From the NCBI RefSeq assembly GCF_001017175.1, contig NZ_LCYG01000028.1, forward strand, positions 1 to 64,000: a DNA stretch of 64,000 nucleotides, given 5' to 3'. The position numbers and the translations under genes are program-made. Shown in pieces: positions 42,618 to 52,051 of this stretch. The notes below the pieces were generated by a model, which saw nothing but the letters and a program-made list of their open reading frames with translations, ran no database searches and was not told the origin of the DNA. The DNA comes from Microvirga vignae. GTDB lineage: Bacteria > Pseudomonadota > Alphaproteobacteria > Rhizobiales > Beijerinckiaceae. Positions within the stretch are counted from its first letter, which is position 1, and each line of letters starts with the position of its first letter.

Positions 42618-44015
42618 TCAGAGACTCTTCAGAATCTCGTCCACCACCTTCTTGGCATCGCCGAAGAGCATCATGGTGTTGTCGCGGAAGAACAGCTCGT
42701 TCTCCACGCCCGCATAGCCCGAGCCCATGCCGCGCTTGATGAAGAGCACGGTCTTGGCCTTCTCCACATCGAGGATCGGCATGCCGAAGATCGGCGAGGA
42801 AGGATCGGTCTTCGCAGCCGGGTTCGTGACGTCGTTGGCGCCGATCACGAAGGCCACGTCAGCCTGCGTGAACTCGCCGTTGATGTCTTCCAGCTCGAAC
42901 ACCTCGTCGTACGGCACATTGGCCTCGGCGAGCAGCACGTTCATGTGGCCGGGCATGCGACCCGCCACCGGGTGAATGGCGTATTTCACCTCGACGCCTT
43001 CTTCCTTCAGCTTGTCCGACATTTCGCGAAGGGCATGCTGCGCCTGCGCCACCGCCATGCCATAGCCCGGCACGATGATGACCTTGGACGCGTTCTTCAT
43101 GATGAAGGCCGCATCGTCCGCCGAACCCTGCTTCACCGGACGCGCCTCGACCGCGCCGCCGGCAGCACCCGCCGTCTCGCCGCCGAAGCCGCCGAGGATG
43201 ACGGAGATGAAGGAGCGGTTCATGCCCTTGCACATGATGTAGGACAGGATCGCACCCGACGAGCCGACCAGCGCGCCCGTGATGATGAGCGCGAGATTGC
43301 CCAGGGTGAAGCCGATGCCCGCGGCTGCCCAGCCCGAATAGGAGTTGAGCATCGACACCACGACGGGCATGTCCGCACCGCCGATGGGGATGATGAGCGT
43401 GACGCCGAGCACGAAGGACACCAGCACGATAAGCCAGAAGAGAGTGTGGCTCTCGGTGCGGATGAACATGACGAGCAGCACCAGCAGCGCCAGCCCCAGG
43501 CCGATGTTGATGAAGTGGCGGCTCGGCAGCAGGATCGGCTTGCCGGACATGCGACCGTCAAGCTTCAAAAACGCGATCACCGAACCGGTGAAGGTGATGG
43601 CGCCGATGGCGACGCCCAGCCCCATCTCGAAGAGCGAGCCGCCATGGATCGCGCCGGGAGCACCGATGCCGAAGGCCTGCGGCGCATAGAGCGCGCCAGC
43701 GGCGACGAGAACGGCGGCAAGGCCCACGAGGGAGTGGAAGGCGGCCACCAGCTGCGGCATCGCCGTCATGGGCACGCGCTTGGCCACCACCGCGCCGATG
43801 GCGCCGCCGATCGCGAGGCCCCAGAAGGCTAGGAACCAGCCGCCAAAGCCTTCCGGGGGCTGCACCATGAGCGTGGTGAGAATGGCAATTCCCATGCCCA
43901 CCATGCCGAAGAGATTGCCCTGGCGGGAGGTGGTGGGATGAGAGAGGCCGCGCAGCGCCAGGACGAAGAGGACGCCGGAGACCAGATAGAGGATCGAGGC
44001 AAGATTCGCCGACAT
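42618..44015 (-). CDS. pntB: NAD(P) transhydrogenase subunit beta
   Basis: Membrane subunit with the NADP(H)-binding domain of the proton-pumping transhydrogenase. The 465-aa protein has about eight N-terminal helices and the C-terminal domain with 'VIIVPGYGMAVAQAQHALREMSDKLKEEGVEVKYAIHPVAGRMPGHMNVLLAEANVPYDEVFELEDINGEF', 'FVIGANDVTNPAAK', 'MPILDVEKAKTVLFIKRGMGSGYAGVENELFF'. It follows pntAB by 4 bp. Confidence 0.97.
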   Translation of the reverse strand: MSANLASILYLVSGVLFVLALRGLSHPTTSRQGNLFGMVGMGIAILTTLMVQPPEGFGGWFLAFWGLAIGGAIGAVVAKRVPMTAMPQLVAAFHSLVGLAAVLVAAGALYAPQAFGIGAPGAIHGGSLFEMGLGVAIGAITFTGSVIAFLKLDGRMSGKPILLPSRHFINIGLGLALLVLLVMFIRTESHTLFWLIVLVSFVLGVTLIIPIGGADMPVVVSMLNSYSGWAAAGIGFTLGNLALIITGALVGSSGAILSYIMCKGMNRSFISVILGGFGGETAGAAGGAVEARPVKQGSADDAAFIMKNASKVIIVPGYGMAVAQAQHALREMSDKLKEEGVEVKYAIHPVAGRMPGHMNVLLAEANVPYDEVFELEDINGEFTQADVAFVIGANDVTNPAAKTDPSSPIFGMPILDVEKAKTVLFIKRGMGSGYAGVENELFFRDNTMMLFGDAKKVVDEILKSL

Positions 44016-44019
44016 GGCC

Positions 44020-44469
44020 TCAACCCTTCTTGCGGTACATGGCGAGCATGCGCTGGGTCACCAGGAAGCCGCCGAAGATGTTGATGCTTGCCAGGATGAG
44101 GCCGACGAAACCGAGCGCCCGCGCCCAGATCGGGCCGTCGCCAAGGCCATCGGCCACATTGACGCCCACGGCCAGCAGCGCGCCGACCACGATCACCGAG
44201 GAGATCGCGTTCGTCACCGACATGAGCGGCGTGTGCAAGGCAGGCGTCACCTGCCAGACCACGTAGTAGCCGACGAAGATCGCCAGCACGAAGATGGCCA
44301 GACGAAACACGGTGGGATCCACCGCGCCGTGCGTGACGGTGGCGACGGCCGCACCTGCGGCAGCGGCCACCTGATCGGCTAGGACTTGCGCTTGCTCTGC
44401 GGCGCGCTGCGCGGTTTCGGCCGCTGTGCGGGCCTGCTCGACGGCCTGTTCGGGCGTGAGTGTCGCCAT
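44020..44469 (-). CDS. pntAB: NAD(P) transhydrogenase subunit alpha part 2
   Basis: Membrane part of the alpha subunit, encoded separately as in many alphaproteobacteria. The 149-aa protein has an Ala/Gln-rich N-terminal helix ('[30 protein letters not shown]', unusually long) and then three to four helices: '[49 protein letters not shown]', '[28 protein letters not shown]'. The ATG at 44469 is preceded by GGGGGA. Confidence 0.94.
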   Translation of the reverse strand: MATLTPEQAVEQARTAAETAQRAAEQAQVLADQVAAAAGAAVATVTHGAVDPTVFRLAIFVLAIFVGYYVVWQVTPALHTPLMSVTNAISSVIVVGALLAVGVNVADGLGDGPIWARALGFVGLILASINIFGGFLVTQRMLAMYRKKG

Positions 44470-44486
44470 GAGATCCCCCTGGTAAC

Positions 44487-45623
44487 TTAAGCTTTGGGCT
44501 GGAAGGCGGGGTGAATCACCGCGCCGTCCCGGGTCAGGCAGGTCGCCTTGACGAGCTCGTCGTCCCATTTGACGGAGAGCGCCTTGCTCTCCTTGTCGAC
44601 GAGGGTCTCGACGAAGGCATAGAGATTCTTCGCGTAGAGGCTGGAGGCCGTGGCGGCGAGACGGCCGGGCACATTGAGATGGCCCACGATCTTCACGCCT
44701 TTGTGGTCCGCCACCTTGCCGGGCTTGGAGACCTCGCAATTGCCGCCGCGCTCGACCGCGAGATCGACGATCACCGAGCCGGGCTTCATGGATTCCACCA
44801 TAGCCTTCGTCACGAGCTTCGGCGCAGGACGGCCCGGAATGAGGGCCGTGGTGATGACGATGTCCTGCTTGGCGATGTGGGAGGCGACCAACGCCGCCTG
44901 CTTCGCCTGATACTCCGCCGACATCTCCTTGGCGTAGCCGCCGGCCGTCTCGGCCTGCTTGAACTCCTCGTCTTCGACCGCAACGAACTTGGCGCCGAGA
45001 CTTTCCACCTGCTCCTTGGCGGCGGGGCGCACGTCGGTGGCGGTCACCACCGCGCCGAGGCGGCGGGCGGTGGCGATGGCCTGGAGGCCTGCGACGCCTG
45101 CACCCATGACGAAGACGCGGGCCGCCGGAACCGTGCCGGCTGCGGTCATCATCATCGGCATGGCACGGCCATATTCGGCAGTGGCGTCGACCACGGCGCG
45201 ATAGCCGGCGAGATTCGCCTGGGAGGAGAGGACGTCCATCACCTGCGCACGCGTGATGCGCGGCATCAGCTCCATGGCGAAGGCAGCGACCTGGGCATCG
45301 GCCAGGTTTTTCAAAGCCGCGTCCTGGCCGTAAGGGTCCATGATGGCAATCAGAAGCGCGCCGGGCTTCGCGCCGGCGAGTTCGCCGTCGGCAGGGCGGC
45401 GGACCTTCAGGATGATGTCGGCATCCCTCAAGGATTCCTCACGGGAGGGCGCGATTGCAGCGCCGGACGCCTCGAACTCGGCATCCGTGATGCCGGCCTT
45501 GGTGCCGGCTCCAGCCTGGACCACCACGTCGGCACCAAGGCCTTTGTACTTCTTGACCGTGTCTGGCGTTGCGGCGACGCGAGTCTCCGCTCCCTCGGTT
45601 TCGGAAAGAACGGCGATTCGCAT
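44487..45623 (-). CDS. pntAA: NAD(P) transhydrogenase subunit alpha part 1
   Basis: Soluble NAD(H)-binding domain of the transhydrogenase, supplying NADPH at the expense of the proton gradient. The 378-aa protein begins '[26 protein letters not shown]' and shows '[11 protein letters not shown]', the Rossmann '[31 protein letters not shown]' and '[18 protein letters not shown]'. AAGGGGG precedes the ATG. It is the first of pntAA-pntAB-pntB. Confidence 0.97.
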   Translation of the reverse strand: MRIAVLSETEGAETRVAATPDTVKKYKGLGADVVVQAGAGTKAGITDAEFEASGAAIAPSREESLRDADIILKVRRPADGELAGAKPGALLIAIMDPYGQDAALKNLADAQVAAFAMELMPRITRAQVMDVLSSQANLAGYRAVVDATAEYGRAMPMMMTAAGTVPAARVFVMGAGVAGLQAIATARRLGAVVTATDVRPAAKEQVESLGAKFVAVEDEEFKQAETAGGYAKEMSAEYQAKQAALVASHIAKQDIVITTALIPGRPAPKLVTKAMVESMKPGSVIVDLAVERGGNCEVSKPGKVADHKGVKIVGHLNVPGRLAATASSLYAKNLYAFVETLVDKESKALSVKWDDELVKATCLTRDGAVIHPAFQPKA

Positions 45624-45654
45624 AAATGCCCCCTTGCGATCGGTTGAGACAAAG

Positions 45655-45681
45655 AAAAGGCCCTGGAAACAGGGCCTTTTG
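45655..45681. terminator. Intrinsic terminator between the cox IV gene and pntAA
   Basis: AAAAGGCCCTG-GAAA-CAGGGCCTTTTGC. On the minus strand it follows directly after the 45686 stop, separating the cox gene from the pnt operon. Confidence 0.85.
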
Positions 45682-45685
45682 CTGC

Positions 45686-45979
45686 TCAGTAGAGGAAGAG
45701 TGCCAGAAGCAGAAGCACGCCCACGGCGGCCGGGGCACGAACCCCGATCGAGGGAGCGATTGCCCCGATTGCCCCCGCAGCAAGTGACAGGATGACCCCG
45801 AAAATCGCCGTCAGCCAGGCATGCTTGATGCCGCCAACGGCCAGAGCCAGAACGTGACAGACGACGACGGCCGTGCCGATCTCGGCAAACCGCACGAACC
45901 CGTTGTAGGTCACCTCATGGGCAGGGCCGTCCATCTCCGGACTATAACCCCCATGCGGCGCATGTTTTGTATCGGCCAT
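45686..45979 (-). CDS. aa3-type cytochrome c oxidase subunit IV-like protein
   Basis: A 97-aa membrane protein. An N-terminal soluble segment ('YSPEMDGPAHEVTYNGFVRFAEIGTAVVVCHVLALAVGG') matches the bacterial aa3 oxidase subunit IV family (short helix spanning the membrane). Two or three further hydrophobic segments follow ('WLTAIFGVILSLAAGAIGAIAPSIGVRAPAAVGVLLLLALFL'), longer than the ~45-aa canonical subunit. Presence next to pnt genes is usual in Hyphomicrobiales; the other oxidase genes are elsewhere. Confidence 0.72.
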   Translation of the reverse strand: MADTKHAPHGGYSPEMDGPAHEVTYNGFVRFAEIGTAVVVCHVLALAVGGIKHAWLTAIFGVILSLAAGAIGAIAPSIGVRAPAAVGVLLLLALFLY

Positions 45980-46090
45980 GGTTCAACGCCCTATTAGCAT
46001 CGGTTGTTAATTGCTGCGTTTAGCGCATGCGGTGAGGCGCCGCAATCTTTCGCGACGCACTCAGGAAAACTTTATGAACGCGCGGGAGCG

Positions 46091-47308
46091 TTATATTATC
46101 CCCAAGAACTCGCGCCATTGCGGCAGGCAGACCGTCTCGTAGTCGTAGCGCTCCACCGCGATCCGGCGGGCCTCCTTCGCAATGGCGGCGGATTTCTCCT
46201 TGTCGATCAAGGTTTCGCGCACCCGCTCGGCGAGCGCCCTGTGGTCGAAGAAGGGGAAGAGACGCCCATTCACCCCATCCGTGATGATCTCGCGGACCGG
46301 GGCCGTATCCGAGGCCACGATCCGGCATTCGAGCGCCATGGCCTCAATGGAGGACCAGGATAGGACGAAAGGATAGGTCATGTAGATATGGGCCGAGGAG
46401 ACCTGGAGCACCTTCACGAACTGGTCGTACGGCAGGTTTCCGACGAGATGGACGCGCGACCAGTCCACCGGCCGATCGATCTTTGACACGAAGTGGTCGT
46501 ACCAGGACTTGCCGCCCGGGGCCCTGCCCGAATAGCTGTTGCCCTTGCCGCCGATGACGACGACCCGAAGCTCGGGGTCGACATCGAGCAGGTAGGGCAG
46601 GCTCTTGAAGACGATATGCGCCCCGCGCATCGGCTCGATGTTGCGGGTGACATAGGTGACCACGGGCTTCTGGCGGCTCAGCTTGGGGCCGTCCTTGCCG
46701 ATCTGAATGCCCATGGTGGGATTGGGCACGAGCCGCTCGGTGTCGATGCCGTCGTGAATGATGGCGACGCGATCATGCAGATAGGTCGGGAAGGTATCGC
46801 GCTGGTATTTCGTCGGGGCGACGGCGAGGTCGGCGGCGTCGAGCGCGCCGAGCTGCATGGAGTTCTTTAGGCGGAGCCGCCAGATTACCTCTTCGTCGGT
46901 GACAGGGAACTCGGGATCGAAGTCGAGATCCTGGCCCTTGGCGTGGTAGTAATATTCGAAATAGGCCACATGCTTGGCTTTCGGCCAAACATCCTTCAGG
47001 AACAGGTTTTCGCCCCAGCCCGTATTGACCACCACCACGTCGGGCTCAAAGCCCCGGCTCGCAAGCTCCCGTGCCTTGTGCGCGACGCCATAGGCCCGTC
47101 GCAGGCGGGGAATGACCGGGGAGAAGCGAGCCTCGAACTGCGGGTCCTCAGGGCCGGGAGCCGGGTTATAGGGATAATATTTCACGCCCTTGAGAGCGCA
47201 TTGCTTGGTCATACCCAGTGCCACGACCTCGTGCCCTTCGGCAACGAAGCTCTGGGACAGGCGCAGGAATTGGCCTGGAAAATTCTGGTGAACGAAAACG
47301 ATCTTCAT
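46091..47308 (-). CDS. Glycosyltransferase family 4 protein
   Basis: A 405-aa GT-B glycosyltransferase. The N-terminal acceptor domain begins 'MKIVFVHQNFPGQFLRLSQSFVAEGHEVVALGM'. The C-terminal donor domain has 'IIHDGIDTERLVPNP', 'VVTYVTRNIEPMRGAHIVFKSLPYL', 'VHLVGNLPYDQFVKVLQVSSAHIYMTYPFVLSWSSIEAMALECRIVASDTAPVREIITDG', the GT4 donor-site pattern. Acceptor and donor sugars are unknown; there are no polysaccharide genes alongside. Confidence 0.88.
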   Translation of the reverse strand: MKIVFVHQNFPGQFLRLSQSFVAEGHEVVALGMTKQCALKGVKYYPYNPAPGPEDPQFEARFSPVIPRLRRAYGVAHKARELASRGFEPDVVVVNTGWGENLFLKDVWPKAKHVAYFEYYYHAKGQDLDFDPEFPVTDEEVIWRLRLKNSMQLGALDAADLAVAPTKYQRDTFPTYLHDRVAIIHDGIDTERLVPNPTMGIQIGKDGPKLSRQKPVVTYVTRNIEPMRGAHIVFKSLPYLLDVDPELRVVVIGGKGNSYSGRAPGGKSWYDHFVSKIDRPVDWSRVHLVGNLPYDQFVKVLQVSSAHIYMTYPFVLSWSSIEAMALECRIVASDTAPVREIITDGVNGRLFPFFDHRALAERVRETLIDKEKSAAIAKEARRIAVERYDYETVCLPQWREFLGII

Positions 47309-47323
47309 GGGCTGCCCCTGACG

Positions 47324-47399
47324 CTAGAGCATCGTTATAGCGGGAACCGGGTCCATTTTTGCTGACGCGGACCTCGGGTGCCGCACGATGCGCTGGGTT
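47324..47399. repeat. Partial family B repeat
   Basis: 'ctagagcatcgttatagcgg...ggtccatttttgctgacgcg...gcacgatgcgctgggtt'; the last module is shared with 58936 and the right edge of the window (63955). Confidence 0.65.
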
Positions 47400-47437
47400 A
47401 AGGCCTGTAAGGCCGTTCCGCGCAAGACGCAACTTGA

Positions 47438-48805
47438 TTACAGCGGAATCGGTAAACCGGAGGCGCCGAGAATCTCGGTTTGGCGTTGTGCCAGCCCCTC
47501 AAGGGAGAAGCGCGCGATCTCGGCCTCGAACAGCTGGTGGTAATTCAGCTCGGCCCTGAGATGCAGGAACACGGCCCCCAAGCCCACCGCCGCCCGGTCC
47601 ATGAAGACGAACTCGCGCGGGACCGTGACCGGCCCCTTTTCTTTAAGCGCCTTGTGGACCTCGAAAGCCTGGCGGCGGCCGTATTCGCCGGGCTTCACAC
47701 CGTCTGCCACCGTGCGGACGCGGTCGTCGAGAAGCGGTGCGTAGATGAAGCGCGCCCAGATGTTGAGAATGTCGATCAGCTCGTTCGACAGGTTCTTGAA
47801 GCCCCAGGTCTCGTAGGCATGGACGATCCGGGTGCGATCATTCGTCTGGAGCCCGCGATAGAGATCGACCACGCCGCCGACGAAACGGGGATGGAAGATG
47901 CGGATGCAGCCGTAATCGAGAAGGTTGATCCCCCTCGCCTCTCGGCCTTCGGAGAACACGGTGTAATTGCCAAGGTGAGGATCGCCGTGAATGACGGCGG
48001 CGTGGCTGAAGGGGTGCCACCATGCTTTGAACATCGCAATCGCGAGACGATTGCGGATCTCGACCGGGCTCTCCACGAATTGCAGGATCTTCTCGCCCTC
48101 AAGCCACTGCAGAGACAAGAGCCGTTTGGTCGATAACTCTGGATGAACCTGCGGAACGTGCACATCGTCCACGTCCGCCAGAGCCTTGGCATAGAGCGAG
48201 GCGTGCCTGGCCTCGCGCTCGTAATCGAGTTCCTCGCGCACGCGCTCGCCGATTTCCTTCGCGATCTCACGCGTATCGATGGCGGGATCCATGCGCCGAT
48301 GCAGGGCGAACACGAATTCGAGCTGCTTCAGATCCGCTTCCACGGCCGATTGCATGTCGGGATATTGCAGCTTGCACGCGAGATTCTCGCCGTCCTTCGT
48401 CATGGCACGATGAACCTGGCCGAGCGACGCTGCGGCCGATGGGTTCAAGTCGAAGGAGCCGAAGCGGCTCTGCCATTGGGGCCCGAGTTCAGCCTGCATG
48501 CGCCGCTTGACGAAAGCCGCGCCCATGGGGGGCGCTTCGCTCTGCAGCTTCTGCAGTTCGGAGGCGTATTCCGGCGGAATGAGATCGGGAATGGTGGCAA
48601 GCAGCTGCGCCACCTTCATGATCGGTCCTTTCAGACCGCCCAGGGCCTGCGCGAGCGCCGCCGCATTGGAGGCATCCCGCGCATCGCCGCCGAAGAGGCG
48701 TGCTCCCGCCATGCGCGCGGCCACACCGCCCATGTTGGCACCCACCCGCGCATAGCGCGCAGCACGGGCGGAGAAGCGGTTTGCTTCGTTGTCGCGTTCA
48801 GCCAT
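47438..48805 (-). CDS. ABC1/UbiB (AarF) family atypical kinase
   Basis: A 455-aa protein-kinase-like ATPase of the ABC1/ADCK family, associated with ubiquinone synthesis. It shows the N-terminal helix 'GLKGPIMKVAQLLATIPDLIPPEYASELQKLQSEAPPM', 'SAAASLGQVHRA', the kinase Lys 'NLACKLQYP', 'HGDPHLGNYTVF' and 'LLDYGCIRIF' (catalytic and metal Asp). The family KxGQ motif reads KVAQ here. The ATG at 48805 (MAERDNEA) is preferred over 48871. No other ubi gene is adjacent. Confidence 0.87.
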   Translation of the reverse strand: MAERDNEANRFSARAARYARVGANMGGVAARMAGARLFGGDARDASNAAALAQALGGLKGPIMKVAQLLATIPDLIPPEYASELQKLQSEAPPMGAAFVKRRMQAELGPQWQSRFGSFDLNPSAAASLGQVHRAMTKDGENLACKLQYPDMQSAVEADLKQLEFVFALHRRMDPAIDTREIAKEIGERVREELDYEREARHASLYAKALADVDDVHVPQVHPELSTKRLLSLQWLEGEKILQFVESPVEIRNRLAIAMFKAWWHPFSHAAVIHGDPHLGNYTVFSEGREARGINLLDYGCIRIFHPRFVGGVVDLYRGLQTNDRTRIVHAYETWGFKNLSNELIDILNIWARFIYAPLLDDRVRTVADGVKPGEYGRRQAFEVHKALKEKGPVTVPREFVFMDRAAVGLGAVFLHLRAELNYHQLFEAEIARFSLEGLAQRQTEILGASGLPIPL

Positions 48806-48893
48806 AAAAACAGTTCTTTCCGATGACGTCACAAATGGGCTTGAGCGCTCTTTAATGAAGGAGCGCCTCAAGCCTATTGCGCCGACGCGGGCA

Positions 48894-50738
48894 TCACGCC
48901 GCCTTTTCCATCGCCTCCAGCTCGCCGATGAGCCGCTCGATCATGGACAGACCGATCTGCCAGAAGGACGGATCGCGGGCGTCGAGGCCGAACGGGGCGA
49001 GAAGCTCCGAGTACGGCTTGGAGCCGCCGGCTGAGAGCAGCGCAAAATAGCGATCCACGAAGCCCTCGTTCGAGCGCTCGTAGATGCCGTAGAGCGAATT
49101 CACCAGGCAATCGCCGAAGGCATAGGCATAGACGTAGAACGGCGAGTGGATGAAGTGCGGGATATAAGTCCAGAAGGTCTCGTAGCCGGGACCGAGGCGG
49201 ATTGCCGGACCAAGGCTCTCGTCCTGCACGGACATCCAGAGTTCGCAGAGCTTATCGGCGGTGAGCTCACCGTTGCGGCGCTCCAGATGCACCTTGCGCT
49301 CGAAGGAGTAGAACGCGATCTGGCGTACGACCGTGTTGATCATGTCCTCGACCTTGGCCGCCAGCATCGCCTTTCGCTGCACCGGGTCCTTGGTCTGGTC
49401 GAGCAGGCGGCGGAAGGTGAGCATCTCACCGAACACGCTCGCCGTTTCCGCGAGCGTCAACGGCGTCGGTGCCATCAGCGCACCGTTAGGCGCGGCGAGA
49501 ACCTGATGCACGCCGTGGCCTAACTCGTGGGCGAGCGTCATCACATCTCGCGGCTTGCCCTGGTAGTTGAGCAGCACGTAAGGGTGTGCAGACGGCACGG
49601 TCGGATGTGCGAACGCACCCGGCGCCTTGCCGGGGCGCGTCGGCGCATCGATCCAGCCTTCGTCGAAGAAGCGGCGGGCGATGTCGGCCATGCGCGGCGA
49701 GAAGGCGGAATAGGCGGACAGCACGGTCTCACGCGCCTCGTTCCAGGGAATGGTGCGCTGCTCGACTTTGGGAAGCGGCGCGTTGCGATCCCAATGGTCG
49801 AGCTTGTCCTTGTTAAACCACTTGGCTTTCAGCGAGTAATAGCGATGCGACAGGCGCGGATAGGCTTCGCGCACGGCGGCGACCAGGGCATTCACCACCT
49901 CGCGCTCGACGCGGTTGGCGAGGTGACGGGAATCCGCCACATCCTGGAAGCCGCGCCAACGGTCGGAGATTTCCTTGTCCTTGGCGAGTGTGTTCGTGAC
50001 CAGCGTGAAGGTGCGAAGATTCGCCTTGAAGGTCTTGGCGAGCGCATCGGAGGCATCCTTGCGCACGCTCTCGTCCGGATCCTGCAACCTGTTGAGGGTC
50101 GGCTCGATGGGAAGCTCCTCGCCGCGCACGGTGAAGCGTAAGGAGGCGATGGTCTCGTCGAACAGGCGGTTCCAGGCGGAGCGGCCCGTCACAGACTTTT
50201 CATGGAAAAGCTGCTCGATCTTGTCCTCGAGCTGATAGGGCTTGTCCTTCCGCAGGTCCTCGATCCAGGGCTTGTAGTGAGACAGCGGGGCCTGAGCCAC
50301 CGCCGTGTCCAGCACCTCATCCTCGATACGGTTCAGCTCGAGCCCGAAGAAGAGCAGTTCCGTCGAGGCCGCGGTGAGGCTCTCCTGCGTGTCGCCATAG
50401 AACTTGGCCCGAACCGGATCGGTCGTATCCCCGGAATAGATGAGTCCGGCATAGGACATGAGACGTCCAAGCAGGTCCTCCAGCGCTTCATAACGCTTGA
50501 TCACGTCAGTAAGGACCTGGGGAGCGTTCTCGGTCCGAGCGATCCCGTCGAGCTTGCCGCGATAGGCCTCGGCGAAGGCCTTGCACTCTTCCGCGGCTTT
50601 CGCGAGATCGCTCTTGAACGCCTCGCTGTCCATGCCCGGGTAGAGGTGGGACAGGTTCCACTCAGGAAGTGAGCCGAGATCGACCTGAGCGGCGCCGGTT
50701 GAGGATGGCTGATTCACGGGAGAAGCTTTCTGGGACAT
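48894..50738 (-). CDS. pepF: M3-family oligoendopeptidase F
   Basis: Cytoplasmic zinc metallopeptidase cutting short peptides. The ~614-aa protein has 'LSHLYPGMDSEAFKSDLAKAAEECKAFAEAYRGKL', the M3 signature HELGH at residues 404-408 within 'DVMTLAHELGHGVHQVLA' and the third zinc ligand in 'LTLAETASVFGEML'. I use the ATG at 50738; a GTG at 50771 would add 11 residues. Neither has a convincing ribosome-binding site. It is divergent from the regulator gene at 50909. Confidence 0.93.
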   Translation of the reverse strand: MSQKASPVNQPSSTGAAQVDLGSLPEWNLSHLYPGMDSEAFKSDLAKAAEECKAFAEAYRGKLDGIARTENAPQVLTDVIKRYEALEDLLGRLMSYAGLIYSGDTTDPVRAKFYGDTQESLTAASTELLFFGLELNRIEDEVLDTAVAQAPLSHYKPWIEDLRKDKPYQLEDKIEQLFHEKSVTGRSAWNRLFDETIASLRFTVRGEELPIEPTLNRLQDPDESVRKDASDALAKTFKANLRTFTLVTNTLAKDKEISDRWRGFQDVADSRHLANRVEREVVNALVAAVREAYPRLSHRYYSLKAKWFNKDKLDHWDRNAPLPKVEQRTIPWNEARETVLSAYSAFSPRMADIARRFFDEGWIDAPTRPGKAPGAFAHPTVPSAHPYVLLNYQGKPRDVMTLAHELGHGVHQVLAAPNGALMAPTPLTLAETASVFGEMLTFRRLLDQTKDPVQRKAMLAAKVEDMINTVVRQIAFYSFERKVHLERRNGELTADKLCELWMSVQDESLGPAIRLGPGYETFWTYIPHFIHSPFYVYAYAFGDCLVNSLYGIYERSNEGFVDRYFALLSAGGSKPYSELLAPFGLDARDPSFWQIGLSMIERLIGELEAMEKAA

Positions 50739-50908
50739 TGCTGAAAGAAAGGTTGAAAGAGGTTGCACCACATATTGGCTGCCTAGCCTCTCGGATCAAC
50801 CCAGGCGTTTGGGGGAAGGGTCCCCCTCAAAAGCGGCCGGCGTTAAGTCCCGGTTTACCCTTGTCGCCCAGCATCGCCGGGAGCGATTCCCTTGAAACTT
50901 GTTCCCTC

Positions 50909-51943
50909 ATGCCCCTCCACCGGTTCTTCGCAGACGATATCCGAGCTCTTCGCCAGGGCACGGCCGGTTTCGTCACGAGCTCGGAGCGGGAAAGGACGGC
51001 TCGGCTCGCCGACCGGGGGGCACGTTCGGCCCTCCCAGTCTTGATCGAGACGGAGGCCGGCAGCGGTGCCAAGGCGCTGGCCATGGCGATCCACGAGAAC
51101 AGCGATCGCAGGACCCGCCCCTTCATCAGTCTGCTGACGGAAGAGGCCTTCTGGGAGGGAAGCACTCAGGAGGCCAGCCTCCTCCGGCACCTGAAGGAAG
51201 CCAATGGCGGCACGCTGTTCATCGAAGGCGTGGAGCACCTGTCGCAGGAAGCTCAAACCCAGCTGACGGAGACGATTTTCCACCAGGATACAGCCTCGCG
51301 GCCGGCCCGCCGCCTCGATGTGCGGATCATCGCGAGCGCTGGCTTCAACCTGGCCGACGAGGTGCGCAAAGGTCGATTTAGCCAAGACCTCTATTATCGC
51401 CTCCAAGCGATGCCTCTTGCTCTACGTCCTTTAAGGGCTCGGCGCGAAACGATCGCCGAATGGGCTCACTTTTTCGCCGAGCGCTTTGCAAAGGACGAAG
51501 GGAAGAAGATCCGGGGATTGTCGGCGGATGCACTGACCTTGCTGACCCGCTACGACTGGCCGGGTAATCTCCGACAACTCGAAAATGCCGTCTATCGCGC
51601 GGTGATCCTCGCCGATGGAGCTTTTCTGACACCTAGCGAGTTTCCCCAAATTGCGGCCCATGTGGAGGGCTTCCGCATTGAGATCCCGCCGGTTCCGGCG
51701 GCAAGAACGCTTGCGCCCATTCGCATGCAGGAACCGCCTGAGAAACCTGCTCCGCACGCGCTTTCGCTGATTCGTGAGAGCGGCGACATGCTGACATTGG
51801 CGGAGCTGGAAGAGCGCGCGATCCGCTTTGCCCTTCAGCATTATCAAGGGCATCTGTCGGCTATCTCACGTCATCTCGGAATCGGCCGCTCGACCCTTTA
51901 CCGAAAATTGAAAGAACTTGGTTTAAGCGATGCAGCCGCATGA
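50909..51943 (+). CDS. Fis-type regulator with a degenerate sigma-54-activator AAA+ domain
   Basis: A 344-aa protein with the layout of a one-domain enhancer-binding protein: AAA+ region (about residues 15-240), linker, and a C-terminal Fis helix-turn-helix ('LEERAIRFALQHYQGHLSAISRHLGIGRSTLYRKLKELGL'). The C-terminal AAA motif 'YDWPGNLRQLENAVYRAVILADG' is well kept. Walker A is EAGSGAKA instead of GETGTGKE, Walker B is 'GGTLFIEGVEH' instead of GGTLFLDEI, and the sigma-54-contacting GAFTGA loop is missing. It is unlikely to activate sigma-54. Targets are unknown. Confidence 0.85.
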   Translation: MPLHRFFADDIRALRQGTAGFVTSSERERTARLADRGARSALPVLIETEAGSGAKALAMAIHENSDRRTRPFISLLTEEAFWEGSTQEASLLRHLKEANGGTLFIEGVEHLSQEAQTQLTETIFHQDTASRPARRLDVRIIASAGFNLADEVRKGRFSQDLYYRLQAMPLALRPLRARRETIAEWAHFFAERFAKDEGKKIRGLSADALTLLTRYDWPGNLRQLENAVYRAVILADGAFLTPSEFPQIAAHVEGFRIEIPPVPAARTLAPIRMQEPPEKPAPHALSLIRESGDMLTLAELEERAIRFALQHYQGHLSAISRHLGIGRSTLYRKLKELGLSDAAA

Positions 51944-52051
51944 CGCCTTCGTGCGTTAAGCGTAGCAGACGTGTGCCCGCACACTGACGAATCTCATTTG
52001 AAGGCGGAGGATGCAACGTCCTCCAACCCATTGCGATAAGGGAGATGGGTC

